From Allobosea sp. Tri-44 (GTDB taxonomy: Bacteria > Pseudomonadota > Alphaproteobacteria > Rhizobiales > Beijerinckiaceae), in the NCBI RefSeq assembly GCF_004123845.1, contig NZ_NBDP01000042.1:62001-126000 (forward strand): a stretch of DNA of 64,000 bases. Direction: 5' to 3'. The first letter of the stretch is position 1. Each line of letters opens with the position of its first letter. Positions 25,276-32,333 of the stretch are shown here, piece after piece. The notes under the pieces were generated by a model. The model saw only the letters and a program-made list of their open reading frames with translations. It made no database searches and was not told the origin of the DNA. The position numbers and the translations under genes are program-made.

Positions 25276-26199
25276 TCAGCGGAAAGTCGCATGCTTGGCT
25301 GCCTCGTCGTGGATCCAGCTGCGGAAGGCTGCGATCCCCGGCCGCTCCGCTACGGCCTCGGGGCAGACGACATAGTATTGGTAGGCGCCGGGCAGCTGCT
25401 GCGGGAAGGGGCGGACCAGGCGCCCGGCTTCGAGAGAATCGCCGATCAGGGCGCTCGTCGCGAGCGCGATGCCCTGGCCCGAGGATGCGGCCTGCAAGGC
25501 GAGAAAGGTGTGCGAGAAGCGCGGACCGTGCGTCGCGTCGATGTCGTCGACGCCGGCGAAGGCGAGCCATTGCCGCCAGGTCACATATTCGGGAATGCCT
25601 TCGGCGAGTTCGTGCAGCAGAGTGTGGTGGCGCAGGTCCGAGGGCTGGTGCAGCGGTCGCTGGGGGTCATTCAGAAGCGCGGCATTGCAGACGGGGAAGA
25701 ACGTCTCCGTCATCAGGAGTTCCGAGCGCAGGCCGGTATAGGCGCCCTGACCATAGCGGACCGCGATGTCGACATCCTCGCGGGCGAAATCGGTGAGGTG
25801 GAGCGAGACCGAGATGCGCACCTCCAGTTCGGGGTGACGCTGCTTGAGCGAGCCGAGCCGCGGGATCAACCAGCTCAACGCGAAGCTTGGCATGGTGCTG
25901 ACCGTGATCACATTGGCCGCGTCGGGCCGCAGCGCCCTGGCGGTGGCCTCATCGAGTTGGTCGAGCAATTGCGAGATCGCAGTGGCATAGCGCTGGCCGA
26001 GGGCGGTCAGCGCGACGCCCTTGCTCGGCAAGCGCGTGAAGAGCGGACGGCGAAGCCAGGCTTCGAGGGTCTTGATCTGCTGGCCGACCGCGCTGGCGGT
26101 GACGGCGAGCTCGTCGCCCGCCCGCTCGTAGTTGAGATGCCGTGCCGCAGCCTCGAAGGCACGCAGCGAGGTCAGGGGCGGCAGGTGGCGGCGGATCAT
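25276..26199 (-). CDS. GcvA-like LysR-family transcriptional regulator
   Basis: The 307-residue product matches the GcvA subgroup: RRHLPPLTSLRAFEAAARHLNYERAGDELAVTASAVGQQIKTLE, LFTRL, GVALTALGQRY, followed by an effector domain with STMPSFALSWLIPRLGSL and DFAREDVDIAVRYG. The start is set to 26199 because MIRRHLPPL is the usual GcvA-type N-terminus; the extended frame to 26262 would add a non-homologous segment. It is divergent from a DUF1127 gene, a common arrangement in Hyphomicrobiales, and may control it. The operon gene for glycine cleavage is not in the window. Confidence 0.9.
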   Translation of the reverse strand: MIRRHLPPLTSLRAFEAAARHLNYERAGDELAVTASAVGQQIKTLEAWLRRPLFTRLPSKGVALTALGQRYATAISQLLDQLDEATARALRPDAANVITVSTMPSFALSWLIPRLGSLKQRHPELEVRISVSLHLTDFAREDVDIAVRYGQGAYTGLRSELLMTETFFPVCNAALLNDPQRPLHQPSDLRHHTLLHELAEGIPEYVTWRQWLAFAGVDDIDATHGPRFSHTFLALQAASSGQGIALATSALIGDSLEAGRLVRPFPQQLPGAYQYYVVCPEAVAERPGIAAFRSWIHDEAAKHATFR

Positions 26200-26304
26200 G
26201 GCGTGGCCAAGTTCTGCTTGGGCTGTGGCAAAGAACTTCTCATTTGCTTCAGGACGCTGCAACCCCCAAATTCGTAGGCATAGAACTTGTCAAAGGAGGC
26301 CGCC

Positions 26305-26529
26305 ATGTCGGCCAGGATCGCCACAGAAAATCTTTCGTTCTTCGCGACGCAGCACGCTGCGCAGGGGCTTACCGGCCTGTTCCTCCGCTTTGAGGACTGG
26401 CTCACGCAGCGGGCCAGCGCGCGTACGCTTTACAGCATGGACGATCAGGCCCTCTCCGATATCGGCTTGTCGCGGAGCGACGTTGAGCGGGTGAACGACA
26501 CGGCTCGCAAGACTCTGTGGCGCCACTAG
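26305..26529 (+). CDS. DUF1127 small protein
   Basis: This 74-residue protein ends in a typical DUF1127/YjiS motif (LTQRASARTLYSMDDQALSDIGLSRSDVERV), with the conserved L-x-x-M-x-D-x-x-L-x-D-I-G-L-S-R pattern. Small DUF1127 proteins in alphaproteobacteria bind RNA or affect phosphate and carbon metabolism. The ATG at 26305 follows AAAGGAGG, a very strong ribosome-binding site, suggesting high expression. It is divergent from the GcvA-like regulator. Confidence 0.9.
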   Translation: MSARIATENLSFFATQHAAQGLTGLFLRFEDWLTQRASARTLYSMDDQALSDIGLSRSDVERVNDTARKTLWRH

Positions 26530-26538
26530 CGCAGTCCC

Positions 26539-26686
26539 CGTCATTCCGGGGCACGCCGAAGGCGTGAGCCCGGAACCCATGAACACCGGCTTCCATCGGA
26601 AAGACGCGGCAATTGCCGCGTTCTTTTTGGAGGGCGTCGTGTTCATGGGTTCCGGGCTCTTTGCTGCGCAAAGCCCCGGAAAGACG
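26539..26686. repeat. Palindromic element, family A, copy 3 (long variant)
   Basis: The 20-bp perfect inner pair begins AGCCCGGAACCC (26567-26586) and ends GGGTTCCGGGCT (26639-26658). CGTCATTCCGG (26539-26549) and CCGGAAAGACG (26676-26686) form the outer arms, with one mismatch. A further GCGGCAATTGCCGC palindrome forms the top. It lies between two convergent genes and may end both transcripts. Confidence 0.9.
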
Positions 26687-26698
26687 GTGCGGTTCCGA

Positions 26699-28147
26699 TC
26701 AGACCGGCAGCCTGACCGTCGCGCGCAGGCCGCCCAGCGGTGATTCGCCGAGGATGATGTCGCCGCCATGCGAACGGGCGATGTTGCGGGCGATGGCGAG
26801 GCCCAGGCCCGTGCCGCCGCCATCGACATTGCGCGCTTCATCGATCCGGAAGAACGGCTTGAACACGTCCTCGCGCAGTTCCGGCGCGATGCCCGGCCCG
26901 TCATCGTCGACCATGACGATCAGATAGCGCGCGTCATGGGTGGCGCGGATCGCGATACGGTCACCGAAGCGCGCGGCATTCGAGACCAGATTGGTGAGCA
27001 GGCGCCGGATCGCATCGGGCCGTACCACGACCAGCGGGTCGCCGATGACGGTGAGCTCGGTCTGATGGCCCTGCCGCTCGGCATCGGCCTTGAGCGTTTC
27101 GAGCAGAGCGCGGATGTCGGCCTCGACCGGCGCCTCGCCGGCATCGCCGCGGGCGAAGGCGAGATAGTCCTCGAGCATGCGGCTCATCTCGTCGACATCC
27201 TTCTCGAGCGCTTCGAGATCGGGCGAGCGCTCAAGCAGGGCAAGGGAGAGCTTGAAGCGGGTCAGGATGGTACGCAGGTCGTGGCTGACGCCGTTCAGCA
27301 TCATGGTGCGCTCGCCGATCGAACGTTCGACGCGGCGCTTCATCTCGATGAAGGCGTTGCCGGCGCGGCGGACCTCGCTCGCGCCGCGCGGCCGGAAATC
27401 GGCGTCGCGGCCCTTGCCGAACGCTTCGGCGGCGTCGGCGAGGCGCAGGATCGGGCGGATCTGGTTGCGCAGGAACAGCACTGCGATGGTGAGCAGGATC
27501 AGCGAGGTGCCGATCATCCAGAGCAGGAAGATGTGGCTGTTCGAGGCATAGGCCTGGCTGCGGCGGGTCAGTACCCGCATCACATCCTTGCCGAGCTTGA
27601 TGCGGATCTCGATCAGGCTGGAGCGGCCGACCGTATCGAGCCAGAAGGGCCGTTTGACCTGCTGGGCGAGCTCGGCCGAAAGCGCGCTGTCGAGCAGCGA
27701 GAAGAAGGGGCGGGGACCCGGTGCCGGCAGATCGGTGTCGGGCAGGATCTCGACATCCATGCCGAGCCGATCCTCAGCGATACGGCCGAGAATGGTTGCC
27801 TGGTTATCCTGCGGATAGCTCTCATAGACGTCGATGAGGGTTGAGATCTCGGAGGCGACCGCCGACGATAGACGCTGCGTCACCGTCTGCCAGTGCCGCT
27901 CCATGAAGACATAGGCAACGACCGACTGAAGCAGCACGACCGGCGCGATGACGATGACGAGGGCGCGCGGATAGAGCCCCTTCGGCATGATGCGCGCGAT
28001 CGGGCGCAGCGACCGGTCAGGCAGGCGTCGCAGCGGCTTGAACACGGTAGAGAGCGCCGGCGCGGCCCTGTTCCAGACAGCCTGCAACCCGGCCGCCGCC
28101 CTTGCGACGAGCGGAACGAGGCGGCGCCGGAACGAAGCATCCGCCAT
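26699..28147 (-). CDS. Membrane sensor histidine kinase (EnvZ-like)
   Basis: The 482-residue sensor has a cytoplasmic N-terminal basic region, a membrane helix (RALVIVIAPVVLLQSVVAYVF), a periplasmic domain, a second helix (HIFLLWMIGTSLILLTIAVLFL), HAMP, a dimerisation/H-box segment NGVSHDLRTILTRFKLSLAL, and a catalytic domain with NLVSNAARF (N box), DDDGPGIAPE (G1) and GGGTGLGLAIARNI (G2). The H-box has SHDLRT as in EnvZ. It starts five bases downstream of its response regulator stop, so the pair is co-transcribed. Confidence 0.94.
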   Translation of the reverse strand: MADASFRRRLVPLVARAAAGLQAVWNRAAPALSTVFKPLRRLPDRSLRPIARIMPKGLYPRALVIVIAPVVLLQSVVAYVFMERHWQTVTQRLSSAVASEISTLIDVYESYPQDNQATILGRIAEDRLGMDVEILPDTDLPAPGPRPFFSLLDSALSAELAQQVKRPFWLDTVGRSSLIEIRIKLGKDVMRVLTRRSQAYASNSHIFLLWMIGTSLILLTIAVLFLRNQIRPILRLADAAEAFGKGRDADFRPRGASEVRRAGNAFIEMKRRVERSIGERTMMLNGVSHDLRTILTRFKLSLALLERSPDLEALEKDVDEMSRMLEDYLAFARGDAGEAPVEADIRALLETLKADAERQGHQTELTVIGDPLVVVRPDAIRRLLTNLVSNAARFGDRIAIRATHDARYLIVMVDDDGPGIAPELREDVFKPFFRIDEARNVDGGGTGLGLAIARNIARSHGGDIILGESPLGGLRATVRLPV

Positions 28148-28152
28148 GCCGA

Positions 28153-28878
28153 TCAGGTCCTGTCGACGACGAGGCGGTAGCCGATGCCGCGCACGGTCTG
28201 GAGATAGAGCGGATCGGCCGGATCGCGCTCGATCTTGCGACGCAGCCGGTTGATCTGCACGTCGATGGTGCGGTCATTGGCGGCCGAGCCCTGGTTGGCG
28301 AGCTGCTCGCGCGGGACATGCTCGCCGGCGCGCTCGGCCAGGGCAGTCAGGATTTCGCGCTCGCGTTCGGTCAGGCGGATCGATTCCTCGCCCTGGCGCA
28401 ATTCGCCGCGAGCAAGGCCGAAGACGAAGGGGCCGAAGCGGACATAGTCCGGTCGCGGCGGCGCAATGGGCGTCTCGGGCTGGGCGGTGCGCTTCAGGAC
28501 GTTGCCGAGCCGCAGGATCAGCTCGCGCGGCTCGAAAGGCTTGGCGAGGTAGTCGTCGACGCCGATCTCCAGGCCGTTGATGCGGTCGTTCGGGTCGGCA
28601 CGGGCGGTCAGCATCAGGATCGGCACCTGCGTGGTCTGGCGCAGGCGGCGGGCGAAGTCGAAGCCGTTCTCGCCCGGCATCATCACATCGAGCACCATCG
28701 CGTCGAAGACGAGACGGCCGAGCCGGGAATCGGCATCAGCCGCGTTGGCAGCGGTGGTGACGCGGTAGCCATGGTCGCCGAGGAAGCGCGCCAGGAGGTC
28801 GCGCAGACGGCGGTCATCGTCGACCACCAGAACATGCGGGGCATCGTCAGGCACTGGCTTGAGCACGCTGGCAGCCAT
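28153..28878 (-). CDS. OmpR-family response regulator (PetR-like)
   Basis: The 241-residue regulator has a receiver domain (HVLVVDDDRRLRDLLARFL, phospho-acceptor Asp64 in MVLDVMMPG, LTAR, LAKPFEPREL) and a winged-helix output domain (IRLTEREREILTALAERAGE, DRTIDVQINRLRRKIERDP, VRGIGYRLV). I set the start at 28878 (MAASVLKP); the extension to 29004 includes leader sequence. The partner kinase follows, and a MarR gene lies upstream on the same strand. In Rhodobacter petP (MarR) and petR (OmpR) form a pair linked to the bc1 operon, so PetR-like is a good guess. Confidence 0.93.
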   Translation of the reverse strand: MAASVLKPVPDDAPHVLVVDDDRRLRDLLARFLGDHGYRVTTAANAADADSRLGRLVFDAMVLDVMMPGENGFDFARRLRQTTQVPILMLTARADPNDRINGLEIGVDDYLAKPFEPRELILRLGNVLKRTAQPETPIAPPRPDYVRFGPFVFGLARGELRQGEESIRLTEREREILTALAERAGEHVPREQLANQGSAANDRTIDVQINRLRRKIERDPADPLYLQTVRGIGYRLVVDRT

Positions 28879-29029
28879 CTGGGCACCTTTTTCGTCTTCG
28901 GCGCCGGCTGAGCGCACCGCTTCGTTCTCCCAGGTTAGCACAGCCCGTCCAGGCAAAGGCCGGGCTTGGTCAAGTCTCAGATAACATTGTCTAACGTTCT
29001 GCAACCGCTTCGGCGGGGCACAACGGGCT

Positions 29030-29551
29030 CTAGCGCGGCCCGGCGAGCAGGTCCTGCACCTTCGGGCGCTCGGAGGGGTCGATCAAGGCCGCCAGATAAC
29101 GCGCGATGACCTCACTCGCCTCAGGCCCGACGAGAGTGAGCGCGCCGTTGATGCGCTTGGCCTGCAGCTGCGCCAGTCTGACCGCCAGTTCGTGGCCGGC
29201 AGCGGTGGCGTGGAGATTGCGCTGGCGCTTGTCCTGCGTGCCCGTGCGCGACTCGACGAAGCCGGTCTCGACCAGCTCCTTCAGCACCCGGTTCAGGCTC
29301 TGCTTGGTGATCTGCAGGATGTCGAGCAATTCGGCGATCGTCAGTCCCGGCCGGCGCTGGACGAAATGCAGCACGCGGTGATGGGCGCGGCCAAAACCGT
29401 AATCGGCGAGGATGCGGTCGGGATCGCCGACGAAGTCGCGATAGGCGAAGAAGAAGAGCTCGATCAGGTCGTAGGGCACGGCGGTGTGCGGCGCTTCCGA
29501 CGGCGCGGCAGGAGCTGGATGCAATACGGGTGTGCTCACCATCACGCTCAT
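29030..29551 (-). CDS. MarR-family regulator (PetP-like)
   Basis: The 173-residue protein has the MarR winged helix: YDLIELFFFAYRDFVGDPDRILADYGFGRAHHRVLHFVQRRPGLTIAELLDILQITKQSLNRVLKELVETGFVESRTGTQDKRQRNLHATAAGHEL. The KQSLNRVLKEL recognition helix and DKRQR wing are clear. It is followed by an OmpR-type regulator, as in petPR, and divergent from ilvE. A perfect 6-bp inverted repeat lies five bases before its start, so autoregulation is likely. Confidence 0.9.
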   Translation of the reverse strand: MSVMVSTPVLHPAPAAPSEAPHTAVPYDLIELFFFAYRDFVGDPDRILADYGFGRAHHRVLHFVQRRPGLTIAELLDILQITKQSLNRVLKELVETGFVESRTGTQDKRQRNLHATAAGHELAVRLAQLQAKRINGALTLVGPEASEVIARYLAALIDPSERPKVQDLLAGPR

Positions 29552-29556
29552 TTTTT

Positions 29557-29575
29557 ATGTCAGCCTTGTTGACAT
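29557..29575. promoter_or_regulatory. Probable MarR operator between marR and ilvE
   Basis: ATGTCA (29557-29562) and TGACAT (29570-29575) form a perfect inverted repeat with a seven-base spacer (centre-to-centre 13 bases). It sits five bases upstream of the MarR start and is the only clear dyad in the divergent promoter region. Confidence 0.6.
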
Positions 29576-29722
29576 ATCTCAGACGTAAGATTACCGGTCA
29601 AGCACGCGGGGCGACCGATTATGTCGCATGCGCCGGTTCCGGCGCAGCATTGATACCGCGCTTGCACGCCCTTTCGGCCTGTGGCGGAGTGCCTGCAAGA
29701 AAAGCATCTGGAGGACTGTATC

Positions 29723-30613
29723 ATGTCTGTCATTCCTTTCGACCAGCGCGACGGCGTCATCTGGTTCGACGGCAAGCTCGTGCCGTGGAAGGAGGCAAAG
29801 GTGCACGTACTCACCCACGGCCTGCACTATGGCTCCTGCGTCTTCGAGGGCGAGCGTTCCTATGACGGCGTGATCTACAAGTGCACCGAGCACTCGCAGC
29901 GCTTCCACAAGTCGGCCGAGATCATGGATTTCACGATCCCGTACTCGGTCGCCGAGCTCGACGCTGCCAAATATCTCTGCCTGAAGGAGAACGGCCTGAA
30001 GGACGCCTATCTGCGCCCGGTCGCCTGGCGCGGCTCGGAGATGATGGCGGTGTCCGGCATGAACAACACGATCCACACCGCGATCGCGGTGTGGGAATGG
30101 CCGAGCATGTTCGACATGGCGCAGAAGCTGAAGGGCGTGCGCCTCGACCTCGCCGAATATCGCCGGCCCGACCCGGCCTGCGCGCCGGTCCATGCCAAGG
30201 CGGCGGGGCTCTACATGATCTGCTCGCTATCCAAGCATAAGGCGGAGCGTGGCGGCTATGCCGACGCGATGATGCTCGACTGGGAAGGCAATGTCGCCGA
30301 GTGCACCGGCGCCAACATCTTCTTCATCAAGGATGGCGTGGTCCACACCCCGCTGGCCGATCGCTTCCTGAACGGCATCACCCGCCAGTCGGTGGTCGAT
30401 CTCTGCCGGAAGCGCGGCTTCGAAGTGGTCGAGCGCCGGATCCGGCCGGAAGAGCTCGAAGGTTTCAGCGAGTGCTTCATCACCGGCTCGGCCGCCGAGG
30501 TGACGCTGGTCTCCGAGATCGGGCCCTACAAGTTCATCACCGGCAACATGGGCAAGGTGATCATGGAGGACTATTCGGACGAGGTCCGGCAGAAGTCCAA
30601 GGTCGCGGCCTGA
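29723..30613 (+). CDS. ilvE: Branched-chain amino acid aminotransferase
   Basis: IlvE performs the last step of valine, leucine and isoleucine synthesis, using PLP. The 296-residue product has the fold-type IV pattern: VHVLTHGLHYGSCVFEGERSY, AYLRPVAWRGSEMM, the PLP lysine in PVHAKAAGLYM, ADAMMLDWEGNVAECTGANIF and SECFITGSAAEVTLVSEIG. GGAGG lies ten bases before the ATG. It is divergent from the MarR gene; a family-A palindrome follows 18 bases after its stop. Confidence 0.95.
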   Translation: MSVIPFDQRDGVIWFDGKLVPWKEAKVHVLTHGLHYGSCVFEGERSYDGVIYKCTEHSQRFHKSAEIMDFTIPYSVAELDAAKYLCLKENGLKDAYLRPVAWRGSEMMAVSGMNNTIHTAIAVWEWPSMFDMAQKLKGVRLDLAEYRRPDPACAPVHAKAAGLYMICSLSKHKAERGGYADAMMLDWEGNVAECTGANIFFIKDGVVHTPLADRFLNGITRQSVVDLCRKRGFEVVERRIRPEELEGFSECFITGSAAEVTLVSEIGPYKFITGNMGKVIMEDYSDEVRQKSKVAA

Positions 30614-30631
30614 GCGAGACCACCACTTCTC

Positions 30632-30738
30632 CGTCATTCCGGACGAGCCGCGATAGCGGCGCAGCTCCGGAATCCATCGTGGAGTGCAGTTCCCTATGAT
30701 GGATTCCAGCGCTCCGCTTCGCTGCGGCCGGAATGACG
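30632..30738. repeat. Palindromic element, family A, copy 4
   Basis: Arms CGTCATTCCGG (30632-30642) and CCGGAATGACG (30728-30738) enclose CCGGAATCCATC / GATGGATTCC inner arms. It closely resembles the copy at 7721 and lies between convergent ilvE and moaE. Confidence 0.9.
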
Positions 30739-30796
30739 GCACAGAATGACGAAAATCAACCTGTTGAAATCACAAAAGCCGTTTTAGGCCAGGCTC

Positions 30797-31261
30797 TCAC
30801 GAACCCTGTTCCCAGCGTTTCGCCGCATCGTCGTCATCCGCCTTGGCTTCGACCCAGCCGCCGAGCGTGCCGTCGGCAAGATGCTCGCGCTTCCAGAACG
30901 GGGCGCGGGTCTTGAGATAGTCCATCAGGAAGTCGGCGGCCTCGAAGGCCTCGCGGCGATGGCTCGATGTTGCGATCACCAGCACGATCTGCTCGCCTGG
31001 CTTGATCAGCCCGAAGCGATGGATGGCGACGAGGCCGGAGAGCGGCCAGCGCTTGGCGGCTTCTGCCGCGACGCGCTCAATTTCGGCTTCAGCCATCCCG
31101 GGATAGTGCTCGAGCTCGAGCGCGGCGAGGCGGCCGCTCTCGTCGCGGCAGAGGCCGGCGAAGCTGACGACGGCGCCGATATTGGTATTGCCGGCCGTCA
31201 GCGCCGCGATCTCGGCGCCGATGTCGAAATCCTCGCGCTGGATGCGGACGAGCGGCGTCAT
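30797..31261 (-). CDS. moaE: Molybdopterin synthase large subunit
   Basis: MoaE with MoaD converts cyclic pyranopterin monophosphate to molybdopterin. The 154-residue product has VVSFAGLCRDE, LELEHYPGMAEAEI, GLIKPGEQIVLVIATSSHRREAFEA and the catalytic region DYLKTRAPFWKRE with Lys117 and Lys124, matching the active-site lysines of the family. It follows moaD by nine bases. The genes for later molybdopterin steps are not in the window. Confidence 0.95.
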   Translation of the reverse strand: MTPLVRIQREDFDIGAEIAALTAGNTNIGAVVSFAGLCRDESGRLAALELEHYPGMAEAEIERVAAEAAKRWPLSGLVAIHRFGLIKPGEQIVLVIATSSHRREAFEAADFLMDYLKTRAPFWKREHLADGTLGGWVEAKADDDDAAKRWEQGS

Positions 31262-31270
31262 GGCGCTGAC

Positions 31271-31552
31271 TCAGCCGCCGGTCATCGGCGGGAAGAAGGC
31301 GATCTCGCGCGCGCCGGCGATCGATGTCGCAGGCTTGGCATGGGTCTGGTCGATCGCCGCGCGCACGATCGCCTCGTTCTCGAAGGCGAGCTCATAGCCT
31401 TCGCCACGGGTCTTCAGCCAGCGCACCAGGTCGGCGATGGTCGTGGTGCCTGCGGGAGGCGTGACGGTCTCGTCAGTGAGGCCGATGCGCTCGCGCACCC
31501 AGGCAAAATAGACAAGGCGCAAGCCGGCGGGCTCGGTGGTGGCTGTATTCAT
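31271..31552 (-). CDS. moaD: Molybdopterin synthase sulfur-carrier subunit
   Basis: MoaD is the ubiquitin-like sulfur carrier of molybdopterin synthase. The 93-residue product has LRLVYFAWVRERIGLTDETV at the first strands, and ends in the FFPPMTGG tail, whose Gly-Gly terminus is thiocarboxylated. The ATG at 31552 overlaps the pgsA stop as ATGA, so the two are translationally coupled. moaE follows. Confidence 0.94.
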   Translation of the reverse strand: MNTATTEPAGLRLVYFAWVRERIGLTDETVTPPAGTTTIADLVRWLKTRGEGYELAFENEAIVRAAIDQTHAKPATSIAGAREIAFFPPMTGG

Positions 31553-32172
31553 GACGTGCGCTCGTCCTCCTGGACGAGGTGGCGGATGCCGGAGTTGAGA
31601 TAATCCCAGCCGGTGTAGATCGTCAGCAGGGCCGCGATCCACAGCATCACGATCCCGATCTGGGTGTTATAGGGCAGGACCTTGTCACCGGCGGGGCCGG
31701 CGACGAGGAAGCCGAGCGCGAACAATTGCGCCGTGGTCTTGTATTTCGCGACCTTGCTGACCGGGACGCTGACCTGCAGCTCGGCCAGGAATTCGCGCAG
31801 GCCCGAGACCAGTATTTCGCGGCAGAGGATGACGATTGCCGCCCAGATCGCCCAGCCCTTGATGGTCTCGGTGTGGACCAGCATCAGCAGCAGAGCGCAG
31901 ACAAGGAGCTTGTCGGCGATCGGATCGAGCATGCGGCCGATCGCCGATTGCTGGCCCCAGCTGCGGGCGAGCCAGCCATCGAGATAATCGGTGACCGCGG
32001 CGACGACATAGATCGCCAGCGCCGTCCAGCGTGCCCAGGCGTCCCAGGGCCAGAACAGCAGCGCGACCAGCGCCGGAATCGCGAGAATCCGGCCGTAGGT
32101 GAGAAGGTTGGGCAGCGACCAGGGGCCGCGCCGGCGGATGGCTTCGTTCAGACTCGTCACGACGCTCACCAA
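31549..32172 (-). CDS. pgsA: CDP-diacylglycerol-glycerol-3-phosphate 3-phosphatidyltransferase
   Basis: PgsA commits CDP-diacylglycerol to phosphatidylglycerol and cardiolipin. The 207-residue membrane protein has WSLPNLLTYGRILAIPAL, the complete CDP-alcohol phosphotransferase motif (DYLDGWLARSWGQ ... GRMLDPIADK) with all its aspartates, and four or more membrane helices. It lies 161 bases after uvrC on the same strand and overlaps moaD, the usual Hyphomicrobiales order. Confidence 0.95.
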   Translation of the reverse strand: MVSVVTSLNEAIRRRGPWSLPNLLTYGRILAIPALVALLFWPWDAWARWTALAIYVVAAVTDYLDGWLARSWGQQSAIGRMLDPIADKLLVCALLLMLVHTETIKGWAIWAAIVILCREILVSGLREFLAELQVSVPVSKVAKYKTTAQLFALGFLVAGPAGDKVLPYNTQIGIVMLWIAALLTIYTGWDYLNSGIRHLVQEDERTS

Positions 32173-32333
32173 AGCAGCCCCTTCATGACAGCGTCAACAC
32201 GCAAGAGTGTGACCCGGTCATTCGCCAAACATGTTCCGCAGAAAGGACATCAGGTTCGCGGCGAGAACATGCTCAAATTCCTGAGCTGGCGCGAAATCTC
32301 GCCTCTCTGCCGATGCCGACCGAATGGAACGCG

